From: Helopsaltes ochotensis
Taxonomy: Eukaryota > Chordata > Aves > Passeriformes > Locustellidae
Reading direction: 5' to 3'
Assembly: GCA_013400155.1 (NCBI GenBank)
Contig: VXBM01001564.1
Coordinates: 96,592 to 160,591 of the forward strand
Length of the DNA stretch: 64,000 nt
Shown: piece by piece, positions 48,550 through 61,978 of the stretch
Numbering within the stretch: position 1 is the first letter of the stretch
Layout: every line of letters begins with the position of its first letter
The notes under the pieces: generated by a model
What the model was told of the DNA's origin: nothing
Database searches by the model: none
Seen by the model: the letters and a program-made list of their open reading frames with translations, nothing else
Translations under genes and position numbers: made by a program

Positions 48550-49084
48550 TGTATAGTATCTGGCTGAAACGGAGTTCATTTTCCCCATAGCATCTCTCAC
48601 AGTGCTGTACTTTGTTTTGGAAGCCAGAAAGATGTTTATTACTAGTGCTTTGTCTGAACAGTGCTGTCTTTCCAATGTTCCCCACCACCACCAGTAGGCA
48701 GGGGATGGGTAAGGTCTCAGGAGGGTACATAGCCAGGACAGCTGGCCCACTCTGACCAAAGGGCATTCTATACAATGTTTGCTCAGCAATAAAAGCTAAG
48801 AGAAGGAAGTGGGGGACATTTGTTATTGTACTGTTTGTCATCCAGGACAACCATTACCTTTTTTGAAGCCCTAGTTCCGGGAATGTGGCTGGATGTGGCC
48901 TGCTGATAGGAAGTAGAGAATTAATATTTTCTTTTCATTTGCTTCTGCATGAGGTCTTTGCTTTTTCAAACCACCTTTCTCTTGAAAAAAAATGAGGATT
49001 TTCTCTCTTGTTTTTTTCCCTTCCCATTCTGCCAAGGAGTGGAGTGCCAGAGTGGTTTAGTGGGCACCTGGTCAACCCACAAAA
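48550..49084 (+). mobile_element. decayed avian endogenous retroviral LTR, about 535 bp
   Basis: The + strand keeps the landmark order of a common avian LTR. A TGTATAGTATCTGGCTGAAA start (family consensus begins TGTGCTGGTTTTGGCTG) is followed by AGCCAGGACAGCTG and GACCAAAGGGCATTC, then GCTCAGCAATAAAAGCT (the position of the TATA box in intact copies). Next come a GGAAGTGGGGGACATTTG stretch and a GTCAACCCACAAAA end (consensus GTTAAACCACGACA). The copy is diverged and lacks good target duplications (AACCC against ATCCA). No internal retroviral region is attached, so it is a solo LTR. The opposite-strand ORFs at 48442-48850 and the + strand ORF at 48949-49221 are by-products. The family is remembered, not searched; an ERVL class is likely. 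Confidence 0.78.
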
Positions 49085-51814
49085 ATCCACACCTTTTAAA
49101 ATCAAAATCATGTATCCTCAATAATAAGTCTCTATTTAATACTTTGCAGTTGAACTCTATAGGTACACTAGGATGTCTGCCTTTCAAAAGTCTCTCTGGT
49201 ATTGTTAGATATATATTATAATATTATTAATAGATATTGTTAGATTTTGTCAATACCATGTATTGGTAGATTTGCATGTATAATATGATCTCATACATGA
49301 TGCATATAGGGTATATAAGTTAAATTGTTTGAGACATTTTGCCTCTAATTTTTTGCTTTAAATGCTAATGTTTACTTCTGCAATGCTCATCCCTACACCG
49401 TCTGAGTAGATTCTGCCCCCATGAACTTTTGACTTTTGTATATTCTGATGACACCAACTTGTGATTCCTTGCAAACCATTTTTTCTTTGCCTTTTTTTTG
49501 TTTTTTTGTTCCACAAAGTGACAGAATGGCCCCTTAAAGCCTTGGACTAAGTGTTTTTGATAACTCAGCTCTTGCAAATGCTTTGTCTATAGACCATGAC
49601 TTTTAATTTGCAAAGTACTGTGTATGCAGCAGTTTTACAGGTACTTGTCAATCTGTTTTACTATATTCCCTGCCCTTGCTATATTTTATTTCCCACTGGC
49701 TGTATTATCATTTTCATTTGATTTTCTTTTAAAACCCCAATGTTTTCTCTCCTCTATAAGAAAATAGAAGATTTTGCAGGTTAAACTTAACATATTAAAG
49801 GTTTCATGTTCCATTATTATAAATCATGAATACTATTAGACACTGAAACAGCTTAATTTTGTTATAATTTTATCACTGCAATAACAGACCCTCTAGTGTT
49901 GGACTACTAAAGTTCTGGAGTAGAAGAGTCTTTCAATAATTTTGTATGATGAAGTGCATGATGTGCTTTGGATGTTCAGTTAGGCTTCCCTTAATTTATT
50001 GAGATATGTGCTTTACATGGACTGCAAACTATATATGTACCTATGTATGCACATATACAAATATTTATATTGTCCAAGTTCAATGTTCCTTTTCTGTGAA
50101 AGTCTCTTCTAAAGTAATCTGCATTTAACAGACCACCAGTCCGTGAAAGCATGCCATTCTCAGTAACCATATTGTATGACATCCTCTTCATACTTGAGGA
50201 GACTTTGAGTACTCCTACATTGCAAGGAGGGAGCTAAAAGAGAACTTGTATGATTACTTTATTTTTGGTTTGTGGGAGTTCTCTTTTTTTGAGGGGGACA
50301 ACCCACAAATTCATGAAATTTGGCTTAGGTGAAAGTAGTTAAAATCCATTTTAGATAAATAAAAACCTTTACCAGACACATGAGGACTGTGTTTTGATAC
50401 GATTTTTTGAAGCAGATAGATAATAAACTTGTAAAAGCAGCTGTAGGTGATCCAAAATTACTTGCAATTTATGTTTCAATAGCGAAATAGCTGCTGCAGG
50501 AGGAGTGAGTGAATTTTGAAAATTGTCTGTGAAGTGTTTTGACACTTTCTGAAAAGAAACAGTTTGTTTTGAGATTATATTTTTGTTATTTCATTGTGAC
50601 TGAAATAACTGTCTTCTGCTTTTAAGAAGAAGAAAGTCCTTTAAAAATTTATTTTCAGTTCAAGGGAAAACTTCAGTAAGAAAATCATAATCCCTTTATC
50701 AAGCAATTCTAATAAGGCAGAAAATGATCCTGATATACTAAGTAATGCAAAGTTATGCTCTTTAAAAAAATAAATAATATTGAAGGGGAAAGTCTGTTAT
50801 TATAGCCTCTGATACTCCCTGCTTATGGTTGTATGCATATTAAGTACAAATATTAGCTAGAATAAAGAAAAAAGGCAATCTTTTTAATAAGTCAGAAGTG
50901 TCTGTAATGCTGTGACTAACTTCCTCAGATAGTGAAATTGTATCTTCATTTCCTCTATAGAAATAAGAGATTCCAAAACCTTTACAGTGAGGAATACAAT
51001 CCTATTGAAAATGACGGAAGACATCCTCTTCATGCCTCATAGCCAGGAGGATAGGCCTCCAAGAGTTTATAAAATCCTTAGAAAGTCTGGATGTTGCGGA
51101 GTGGTTTGCATATTTCTGATTACAACATTTAGTTTGGCCAAGTGTTTGATAGGACATTTTAGAAATATTTGGTTTCTAGGTTTGCTGACATATCACAGTC
51201 CCTGGTCGCACAAGGTGAGGAAACACAGCTAGCTCCCAAAGAGTTAGAAGTTCACCTGCAAAAGAGCAAGTAGGACCTTTCATTTTATCTTCAGAATGCC
51301 TATCATTTCCATTTTTTATCATTGTAATAAAACTGGAAAATAACTGAACAGTAAAACAAAAGCCCCCATAAAACACAAAGTTAGACTGGAAAAGGCAGAA
51401 ATGTATTTTACAACAAGCTGCTGGAATTTTCAACAGGTAAGTATAAATTTCATTAGTGAAAGATAAAAGACCCATTTTCTCATCATTTTCATCTGAATCA
51501 AGGAAACATTAAGCAAAAGACTGGCAGTTATTCAGTTCCCATTAAAAATCTTTAGCTCTTCTCAGATACAGACTACACAGATGCTTAGGAAATGTTAAGA
51601 GACTAGTTCTAAATATCTCCTTACATTCAGTTGTTGTTTTATTTCTGACAGTAGTCTTTTTTTCTATATTGAACTAATTTTTAATTTTTAAAAGAAAATA
51701 TTTATTTTTATTTTTATTTTTGTTTTTATTTGAATCAGCTTTTGATGTTACTTTATAAAAGAATTACCAGAGGAGCACTTGGGATTTCAAAGATTTTATT
51801 TTTAAGTGTGCTCT
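49085..51814. other. unique AT-rich non-coding sequence
   Basis: No supported gene. Short AT-rich direct repeats (GTTAGAT) lie at 49204-49245. A TTTTTA-type simple repeat lies at 51701-51731. Confidence 0.5.
51701..51731. repeat. (TTTTTA)n simple repeat
   Basis: About five imperfect TTTTTA units. Confidence 0.75.
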
Positions 51815-51820
51815 TCAGAC
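51815..51820 (+). repeat. target-site duplication, left copy (TCAGAC)
   Basis: Six bases directly before the TG of the LTR; repeated exactly after its CA. Confidence 0.88.
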
Positions 51821-52166
51821 TGTTGCCCTGATTTTTGCAGCCTTTCTGATGTGTTTCTTAGCTTTTAGAATGGAGTCAGAATCCTCAATGTTTAGGTAGT
51901 GCTTTGCCTTTCTCACGCTGGTGTTACCTGTAAGATAAGGTTTGCTTGGGATATGGATTGGTAAATATCACATGCCTTTTGATGCAAATTGTACTGACTG
52001 ACCGTCAGCTGGGCCAGTGGAGATGAGAGGTGTTCACCTTCTCATCCAATCCCTGGCATGGACCTGAGGTCTACTTAAGAAAGAAAGAATAAACAAAAGG
52101 CCCTCTTTTGGGTCCTTCTCCTCATCGAATGTCTTGTGTGGTTCTTGCTGTGCCGAACAGTCCACA
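51821..52166 (+). mobile_element. short solo LTR of an endogenous retrovirus (ERVK/alpha-like), 346 bp
   Basis: The element begins TGTTGCCC and ends GTCCACA, with identical 6-bp duplications TCAGAC on both sides. Six-base duplications are typical of ERVK (class II) and alpharetrovirus-type integrases. An AATAAA polyadenylation signal lies at 52088-52093, followed by a pyrimidine-rich U5-like part (CCTTCTCCTCATCG). The length is short for an LTR but within range. No internal sequence is attached, so it is a solo LTR. The exact duplication suggests a moderately young insertion. The class is inferred from duplication length and layout only. Confidence 0.87.
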
Positions 52167-52172
52167 TCAGAC
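52167..52172 (+). repeat. target-site duplication, right copy (TCAGAC)
   Basis: Exact repeat of 51815-51820. Confidence 0.88.
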
Positions 52173-52460
52173 ACAGAAATTTTTTATTTCCTTTCATAGT
52201 AATTTTTCAAAACTGTCTGAAATTTCATATACCTGAAAATCATGAAGAAAGGCTGACAAATGTTGAATTTTCACCTTAGCCCTCTCCTCTTTTCTTCCTA
52301 TCCTCCAACTACCTATCCTGAGAAATTTCTAACAAAATAGAAGTCTAGTTCAACTCTGTAGTAACCCAGCTAGTTCCTCAACTTCAGTGAAGCAGTGAAG
52401 TGTTTTTTTCTGGAAAACAATAGTGGGATTCAAGATATCCCTCTTTTGGAAGCAGAGACA

Positions 52461-52493
<33 letters not shown>

Positions 52494-55400
52494 GAGCGTT
52501 GAGAAAAAGTCTGCAGTGGAGAAATCCTTTCCTCAGCACTTGCACAGTGTAACCTGGTGGCACCAAGAAATTTGAAATACAATGAAGTGGAAAGATTCCC
52601 TGAGACTAAATTCAATGCCATTTCTGTTTCTCTCTTTTTGCTCTCTGCATGCATGATAACATAATAATATATTTTCATAGTACTGTAAATTGTTTAATTG
52701 GAAGGAAATGTTCCTAAGGCAATGTTATATATGGTTTTTTTAACTCATAACAATTTTGTGTTTTTCTCATGAAAATATCCTTCATAGAAACAACAACTGA
52801 AATTATTAGTCTCATTTTTAATTAAATTATGATTTCCATTTAACAGTGACTGAATTGAAATAGCCAGATAAATTAAGATAACAACATTTATCCTAATTAA
52901 ATTAGTTGTGATATTGCTTATTATCACTGTGAATCACTAACACAATGGAACTACAAATTTCCTTGTTTTATCATTCATTCATTTATTTGTGCACGTAAAT
53001 GTACTTTATCATTAAAAGAAAATTATTAATGGGCTCATATCTTCTTTTATTTTAAAATACATCCTTCATTTGAATTTAAAAATATTTTCATACCTGGAAA
53101 TATTTGTGTAAGAAAGCTACTTAACATTTTCAAATTTAAATCCAGGACTCATACATCCTAATGAAAACAAAATAAAACAAAACAAAGAGTATTATGCATA
53201 TTTTTAAAAATATAGAGCTATTTATTTTAGTCCTAAGTTGTGTTTCTTTAGATCTGAGTTACTCTGGTTTCATAGATTAATCCTTTAGTTAAAAAATTAA
53301 TTTCCCATTCTAAATTTCCACTTTGGAAAATCTACCATTAAGTGTTCCTTACAATTCTGCTGTTCATTCTGATAGGAATGCAGCATTTTACTTCAACTTT
53401 GCATTTTACTGAAATGCTTCTTGTCAGAGGTTACAGCTGAACAAATAGCATATAAGCTTGTTTGCATAAGTCCATGAAATCCAACTTTTGCTGATAAAAG
53501 AGAAAAATGGTGGACCACTGAATTCAAATAAGGCTCTTCTTTGCATTTGTGTATTTCTTGGATTTTCTCCTAAACGGTTTTTCTATTGTTTCTAATCCTA
53601 TTCACGTCCTTTTCAAAAAACCCACTATTTATTTGGAAGCTTTCCAGATGCCAGAGTAAAAACTCATAAAGATAGACAAACATGATTGAAAAGTACATTT
53701 TTCCACAGGACAAATATATCTTAGCTCTAAAATCTAAGACCAGAAATTACACTTTCAAACTTGATCTTTCAAGTGTCACAATTTCCTCTGCTTTGGTACA
53801 AAGACAGAAGCAGGTAAATAAGATTAGTTTTGATGAGAGTAAACTGGGAGATCCGCTCAAGAACACTAGGACGAGCCCAGGCTAGACTCGCCAAAAGAGA
53901 AGCAGAGCAGATTCTGCGTCCCTAACAAAAACTCCTTTGCTTTACTGGCCCCAATGACACCATAAAATTTAACACTTACACGATCATTAAAAATGCCCTA
54001 TTTTGCTTAACTCTCAAAGAGGGAGTATAAAAAGACTTCATTACCTGTGTGTGTCATAAAATAGTTCTAATATGGGCAGTTCAGAGGATTTGATCCAAAG
54101 TCCAAGACTTTTGATTTATTTTCTCACTATTGCAAGGTCAGATACTTGGAAGACATTTTTAAGGTAAATAAGCAGTTATCAAGACTCTTCTAGCAACAAT
54201 AGGAACAGAAAAAAAATTTCACTTTTTCCAGGTTTTTTATTTAATAAATTCAATGGAGAAACAAATTACTAGAGTAAATTAGTGAAAATTTGGCAAAATG
54301 GTGAAGACCTTTTACAATGGAAAACTCAGATTACCTACTAAGCAAGCACTAATACTTATTAGTCCAAGCTTCTTTGCTATCAACAACTGAAGAATAAACT
54401 GTAGATTTAAGTATGTTTTTAAAATTCAATACATAAATGAATCAATCACAAAGTAAACTTTATTTAAAAACATCCATCCAACCAACTCACTCATTTGCTC
54501 ACATACTCACTTGCTACAGTTTCATTTCTAGAAAATAAATGAATTGAAAAGAGAAATTTCATTTCATACACAGGTAATTATTTTGTACTCCAAAGCTTGC
54601 ACAAAGCATTTATTTGCTGCTGAAAATAGATTTATTTAAAAACAAAAACCAAACAAATAGAATACTGAAAAAAAATACCCACCAATTTCAGGATTTGTAA
54701 ACTGATGGCCAAACTCTAAGAAAAGTGTCACACATGTTAAGCTGGACTCCCAACCAAACCAGCAAAAAAAGAAAAAAAGTAATAAAAAGAGATCCTGGAA
54801 AGAAGCTCCCTTTATCATAGGAATTATTTCTTCCACCAGCTGTAAAGACACTTGGAGTTATTAATATGCAATTATAGTCTCAACAGCTGCAAACATAGAA
54901 TTAATTACTACTTAAATATTTGATCTTACCTACTGTACGACTTTTAAATACATGGTGGAAGCATTTCCTATAGGTATAGACCATCTCTTTAGAAGCTGTT
55001 TTCAGGTTTTTTTTGTTTTGTAATTACCTCAGTATTTTTAAAAGAACAAGTAAAAGTGTTTTAGTAACGATGATGGAAAAAATTATATCACTTTAGGCAT
55101 GCGTTTTTATATGTTACAGCATAAATATTCTTTAATAGTTTTTAAAAGACAGATCCATATTAGCATTCTCCTGAGCACAACTGAACTGATAAATGAAGGG
55201 AAAGTATGTATGCATTAATCCCATGACTAGACAAAGAAAAGCTTCAGAAATATAACCTAATTGATGTCTTAAAATTCTGAAACATATGGAAGTCTAATTT
55301 GTGTATTTTTATTTATCCTTGTGATTCTATCTATCTAGATTCTATCTAGAAACACCTACTGGCCTTGTGGAAGCACACATTATGTGAACCAGAAAAGTTG

Positions 55401-56876
55401 CTTTAATAGGCCACTGGCTGTTGTATAGCTGGCACTGTTTCTTACAGTTAAAAACAATAGTAATGCAATACTGAACTATATTTATATTTTGAGGATGTCA
55501 GTGAATGCACCATCTTGGAGTAATACATACTGGGAAAGCAAGGCATAAAAATAAAATAAATACATATATTGAGTGCATGTATGTCATTCTCACATTTATT
55601 TATTGGGCAGCACAAGTTTCCTAACATAATCCATTCTCCCAGCAACTTTTTTTAGTGTCCGAGATATCTCCTGAGAATCAGGATGACTGGGCATCTTTCT
55701 ATATCCTAAATACTCTACTGCTAAGGTTAAAACAAAAACCCTGGAGTTTTATTTCAGATTCTTGAAATAATGCTGACTTGACTAGAAAAAATTTATGCTA
55801 GGCAGCTTGAAAATCATGTGTCTTTATATAAATTATATGATACTGGGTGAGTAGATCAAAGGAGGAGTTGTAGGAATCTGAAACAATCATATTTATTGAT
55901 CTTATCAAATTATTTTTTTCTCTCTGAATGTATTTCTGAAACAAGCAAGCAAGCAGTGAAAATATAGAGAAGATGATAAAAATCAGAGAGGTAAAGTTTA
56001 AAAAACAATGCATATTCATTTTTTTTATTCTTGAAATAGGTAGTTGAGAAGAACGTCTTTCAACAAAAAGATTTGAGAGGTGTGAAGAGGTAAGATTTGA
56101 CTTACAAAGTAGTTAAAGGTTGTCATAATTCCATCAACAGATAAATGGAGGACATGTCAGCTTTCCAAAAATCAACTTCATATTGAACATAAGTGGCAGG
56201 AGGCAAGTTCAGCAGGTGAGCAGTCAAATAAATATGGAAGATTAGCACTGTAAATACACACTACAGAGCAGCTGCCTGAAGATATAACACGTTGTTCTAT
56301 GATCATCTTCCATTATGCAAAATAAATTAAGTTGTATCACAGGGTAATCCTGTGATGCAAAGGACCTCTGCTGGAAGTACTACTGTTGACTGAGAAGGAC
56401 TTTTGTAAGCCAAAATTAAATCACCCTCTCTACATGGGTTTAAAGTAGGATCTGTAGCCCATTGTATAAAATTTAATTATTCTTATGGATAAGACAGGAT
56501 TAGTGTGGTCCCAAGCAGAAGAAAGACATGGACTATTGATCCATGATTAAAGCATAACAATTGATCATCGCCTATATTTTCAATGATCTTTCTAAACTCA
56601 CCTTGTCCCTGTTGCCATCTTCATTCACAAGCACTACAGACCAAATTCTGTATGCAGTGAAATGGCTGAGCTTTCTGATGGAGTCACCTATCCATTTCCA
56701 TGCAAAATATTGCACTGCCCTGCTGTTCCACTTTGTCACGTGGCCCACATGCTACAGAGGCCTTGCTGCCATGTGGACACAGATTTCAGGCAAACCAGCT
56801 GAGTAAGCCAAGCATGCAGATCTGGTGAATACCTACAGGGCTTTACTGAGAATGGGTCTTCATATGTCCATATATA
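52173..56876. other. unique AT-rich non-coding sequence with a CT microsatellite
   Basis: No supported gene. A (CT)n tract lies at 52461-52493. Around 53830-53940 there is a short G+C-richer patch without recognisable identity. Confidence 0.5.
52461..52493. repeat. (CT)n microsatellite
   Basis: About 16 CT units with one CC interruption. The Arg-Glu repeat ORF on the - strand (52384-52678) is produced by it. Confidence 0.92.
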
Positions 56877-56975
56877 TCCTTCCTTCCTTCCTTCCTTCCT
56901 TCCTTCCTTCCTTCCTTCCTTCCTTCCTTCCTTCCTTCCTTCCTTCCTTCCTTCCTTCCTTCCTTCCTTCCTTCC
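56877..56975. repeat. (TTCC)n microsatellite, 99 bp
   Basis: A pure TCCT/TTCC tetranucleotide array of nearly 25 units without interruption. The PSFL-repeat ORF across it is an artefact of the 4-bp period. Confidence 0.97.
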
Positions 56976-59900
56976 ATTGCAACACAGTTGGAGGTAAGGA
57001 AATCTTCATTATGCACCTAAGACAAGAGCAGACTGAATCAGTTTGAATCTTCTGTGCAGTATTTCTTTGTAATTATGCCTATTTTAGAGGGCTGAATCAT
57101 TTCTGCTAGTCTTTGCCATCAGAAGATAATCCATGCCTTCACTTCAGGATACCTGAATGCCATTTATATACCGACGTTGGGACAGACAGCAACGGTGCAG
57201 CAACCTGTTGTGTCTAGACGTTTGCTTGGACAAAAACTAACCACCATTGAAAGAAAGGGAAGAAAATCCTATTTCTATTTTGACAGTGCGTTTTGGCCAG
57301 GAGTTCAGATACTGATTACAGAGCACTGTCCAACCGGGACAACTTTCATTGGAAACATTCCTTAAATGAAGGAAAGATTTTTGGTCAAATGTCTGCTTTC
57401 AGGCCAAAATTTCTTTTATTGTCTCATTTATCCACACATCATCTTTTTTTAAGCCCCCCCTCCCATCCATTATCTAGCTCAGTCAGTCCTATCTGGACTT
57501 AGACCTGCCTCCATCTTCATCCATATTGCCAAAGCTAGCAGTGATGCCATGATGATTTTTTGCCTTTTCTTTTTCTATATACCTTTTATGTATTCTCAGT
57601 ATTCTTTGCATATCTGTAATTCTTTAAGTCTGATATTTTAGCATTGTCATCTGGGGGTAATGCTTTAGAATAGGAGGATGTCATACCATTCATTTAAGCT
57701 TCTTATTGAGAATCTTTGTTAATTTCCAAGGCCTATAAAATTGCATATGCTGTATACAGGGTGGGTGCATTTTGGTGTATTCTACCTTAACAAATAGTTG
57801 CACCTGAGGATCCTTATTGATAAATACCAAAGTAAAAACCCATTTATCCCTTAACCGTGTCTGGTTCATAATTCTAGGGCCAGGAAAAAGGCATCAGCAC
57901 TAATGGCTACCTCAGTATCATCTTCTCCTGACAGTCCTCTACCCTTAACACTCCTGAGAAATTATCCCATAGAAAGTTTACATGTTTAAAAATATAATCC
58001 TGATAAATATCTTTGTCTCTTCCAAAGTTATAAAAAGTGGTTTTAGTTGAAGTTATGTTTAGCAAATAGCTTTTTGTCCCTTACTTACATGTACAACTCA
58101 TACAGCCAATGCAAAACAATTCACACAGGACAAGAATGCTGACTTCATATCTTAGCTACAAAAATTATCATAAATAGACTTTCTTAGAGAAACTTTAAAA
58201 ATAATTTTTGTGCATTATTTGTCAACAGAAAATGAGAGGCTCATTGACTTCTAAAGACTAATAAAACAGTACTCAACATACAGTAATATCATTTATGGAG
58301 CTGCAAATTCAAAAGTACTTTCTATTGAATTTCCATGATAATAGCATTTAAGAAGAAAACAACCAAGGCAAAAGCTGATGGAAGTACAGAATTACACTGA
58401 AAAGACAGACTCAAAAATAATTTTCTTACCTCCATTTTTAAAAGTAAATGTATAATAAACATTAAAAATATATGTTTTCATGATAAAAAAACCCCATGTT
58501 TCTAATTGCTAGGTAAAAAGGATGCACAGAGGACCAGGGCTATTAGTATAAATATTGCAAGCCAGCATTACTGTTATATTGAAGTTGAGTTCAGAGTTGC
58601 TCAAGGTAGTAAACATTCAAATCACTTAGTTTCATAAATGAGTTCTTAAACTTAGCAAATTTTAAGATGGAAAGACAGAACTACTACATGGAAAATGTCA
58701 ATTACTGTCCAGGGAATCTGATAAATGAGTCTGAAATACAAAATAGATCAAATGGCCATGAAGAAAATGTAGCAAAAACTGATAAAAAAATAAGAATAGT
58801 GTAGGCAACTTCCTCTGTCGAGAAGACACTCTCCCTAGTATTGATACCTCATAGCTGATAGGTGAAAATATCCCTAGAATATACTGACCATGTGGATTTG
58901 ATCTCTTGTAATACTCATGGAGCTGGAGATGCTTAACTGACATGTATAAATATAGATTTAGAGGTCTCAGAGTCAAATAAACCCTCAATCATGATGATCA
59001 GAAGGACTCTCAGATACTTTTACCATTTACTTCCCAAGTAAAACATATAACATGATAAATGTGATCTTTCTGCTGGTTCATTTTTTTTCAGTCCAGAACT
59101 TATTTCTATGTTTCTATTTTTCTCTATTTTGTAAACAGTATTTCTTCAAGGAAGTGGAACTGAAATGTTTCTGTGACAACAGCATCCACAGTAACATCCA
59201 CAGCAACATATAGAGCCTCAACTTCAATTTCTCTTGACTGGCTTTTTTACCAATTCCCATTAACTCTCACCTCTAATTGTAATTTTTACTATCCTTAAAC
59301 ACCAATTAAGTTTTTCTTTTCTTATAATACTTGCTGCTGAATAGAAAAAAGGGGAAAACAGCATGCTGTTAAAGATTTAACACTCCATATACTTAATTAT
59401 CTTCATTTTTATCATTATTAGACTGTTAAGAAAATAATATATTTTGACATTAATGGAATGACAGCTGATTGCTCTAGTGACTGCTTAAAAATCAAAATCA
59501 CATTTAATTCTTAATAATATGAGGCAGCTGGTCTGGTTAACATCTTTGCCTATATAATTTTATAGATTCCATCAAAACTTGCTTTTATTGTGCTTATTAT
59601 TTCATATCTAATGTATTAAGATTGACATTAATGCTAATCTCTGGGCTTCAGAGAAAATTATCAAGCCTTTGTGAGTAATAACAGCTCAGTCATAAGTAAT
59701 AATCAGTTCATTATTAGTAGGTATTCTGGATACTGTTACTCAATGAATTTAGATATTGATAGCCAACATTACATCTGACATCTTAATATCACTCTATTTC
59801 ATGTATACAATATTTTAAAACATTAGTTATAAAAGGAATTACCTGAAAATAAGAAATGTATCTGAAAATAAAAGTACATGCATATTGTTTATTAACATGC

Positions 59901-61689
59901 TAATATGTCCCTATGGATGTCACTAGATTGAGGTAACAGGACTTGGTATTTTCAAAACTTGGGGAATTTCCTGAAGAGTTCTTTTGCAAGTATTTTGGCT
60001 TTTGTTTTGTTTTATTTTGTTTTTTACTAGATTTCCCATATGTGTGTTACATGTTTTTAAATTGCAAGTCATTTACGAGCCAACAAATAGACATATTGTT
60101 GTTATACTATAGCAAAGGTGCCGTACAGTCTGTCTGAACCAAGTTTCTCAGTGGCATAGTGTTGGACTAATGTATATTATGTTGCAGTCTGGTGGTGATC
60201 TCCCCACAAAAAAGAAAGACAATCAGCAGGACTGGAAGGACTGTGGAAGAGCAGGACATTACTAAATTCACTGAAAAGCAAAATCCTCTTTTATGATTTT
60301 TAAGTAAAAATACCCTGAAATCAGCAAAAGAGGCTCTTGATCACAGTTTATGTCTGCCTCCTGATCATCATACAGTAACTGTGTGAAAGAGGCAATTTTT
60401 TTCTTATGCTTCGTCCTGTGCATATTTCCTCTGAAAGCTTCAACCACACACATAAATCAGGGAAATGAGCTCTACTGTCATTCATTTTTCAGGCTTTAAA
60501 ATCATAAAGGCATTAGGTTTTCATTTAGAAAAAGATTTTTTTTTTCTTTAAACTGTGATACATAGTATATTAAGGCTATTAGGAGGTTTATTAGTCTACC
60601 ATAATATGTTACAGCATAATAAATCAAATGTATTCTCCGAAGCTTTGCCTAATTTTTTTGTTATGAACCATGTAATTCTTGCAACAGTGCTGAATGAATT
60701 CGTAATTATTGAACATTTAAAACAGTGAGAAATAATGCATTTTAAATTTTAAGCCTTAATTATTGATTATGAATCAATTCTAATAATACTGGCAATGTAT
60801 TCAGCAGATATCCCTGTATAGTTGTGATAGGTCTCAGTAATCTGATTGCCATATAATTTAATAGACATTTTCCTTGTCTTGGTTGTTATGAAAAGCATTA
60901 TTTTAAAAAGGATCCCAGTAATATTTCCAAGATTGCTTTTCAAGCAATGTTCAAATGAGTTTCTCAACTCTATGAGAAGTTCAGAGTAGTCCACACTTAA
61001 TATACACCAGGAGTCCTAAAGAGATTTTTGCTGTAGTTTATTGCCATTAGGTCTACCAATTCTTGACTTCAATGTCAAAGCAGGGACAGCAATTTCAGAT
61101 TAGTTTAGCTGCCAGAAACACTATTTTCATTCAGAAGATAAACTCCAACTGACTTCAGAGAAGCAAGATCAAGACCCTTGTGGGCAAGAATAAGAAACTC
61201 TCTGATATAAAAGATTAGCACACTCCTTCCTTGGCCAGAGAGGTAAGTACTTACCCAAAAACTGCATACTTAAAAAACCTTTCCTTGTTTAAATAACTAT
61301 CTGCAGCCCTTGACTACACTAGCAGTGTATCAAACAAGTGTGTAAGTAATGAAGGTCACACAAATGTTAAAGAACAAACGCATTATTTGATTTATAAGTC
61401 CTTTATCTTGGTGTTTTCAGAATATCATTGTTATTGTATGTAGGCAACAATCTTATTTATCTGAAAATCTGGAGTGGATTAAAGGACAGTTATAGGAGTC
61501 TTGGGAACTAAAAAAGCTCCATAGGACCACACCTGAGATGAATCCTATATGTATTTGCTAATGTTCCATATTTATCATGTGAATATTGGATAACACATGT
61601 TCAGCAGAATACATATGATTTACAAATGTGCCAAAACAGCCATTACTGAATCAGAAATTACCAAAAGGATTCACTGAGGATGAAGGTGG
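56976..61689. other. unique AT-rich sequence, partly TAAT-rich
   Basis: No supported gene. Two parts (about 59440-59740 and 60590-60800) are dense in TAAT/ATTA words and look like conserved regulatory DNA; this is an impression from composition only. ORFs at 57177-57502 and 58698-58988 show no domain. Confidence 0.45.
59440..59740. promoter_or_regulatory. candidate conserved non-coding element
   Basis: The stretch combines repeated TAAT/ATTA homeodomain cores, a TGACAGCTGATTG word (overlapping TGACAG and CAGCTG sites) at 59459-59471, and ATGCTAATCT near 59630. It has no simple repeats. This kind of sequence is common in deeply conserved enhancers near developmental genes, but conservation itself cannot be seen from one sequence. 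Confidence 0.2.
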
Positions 61690-61978
61690 TGTGTTGGTTC
61701 AGCACGGATGGTAAAAACCAATTAGTGAGTGACCCTTAAGATTGATGGCCAGGTTGGCCAATTAAATACAGGTTAATTACATAAAATTAGATACACCTCT
61801 GGGTCACACAGGCTTTAAATCAGCCCAGGAAGGCCTGGGACTTCTTTTTCCTTCCGACTTCCAGCAGGTAACATTGCTCCAAGGAGCGGCTCAGGCCTGG
61901 CCGTGCCTCGGGGCCCCATCGGATTGCTGGCAGAGGAAAGGCAGGCTGCAGCTTCACATCAGCTAATCTTAAAGCCTA
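61690..61978 (+). mobile_element. LTR-type sequence, left part of an interrupted element
   Basis: The sequence begins TGTGTTGGTTCAGCACGG, a start resembling passerine LTRs. It becomes G+C-rich (61800-61950) and stops where an opposite-strand LTR begins. No CA end is seen before the break, so its continuation is probably on the far side of the inserted LTR. Confidence 0.5.

Noticed and set aside
48512..48850. A 112-codon - strand ORF whose start (an Asn-Ser-Thr run followed by FLLLAF) resembles an olfactory receptor N terminus
   Set aside because: The following residues lack the receptor transmembrane and HTPMYFF-type motifs, and the + strand of the same DNA follows an avian LTR from end to end. 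The resemblance is accidental.
52384..52678. An Arg-Glu repeat protein on the - strand
   Set aside because: It is the translation of the CT microsatellite.
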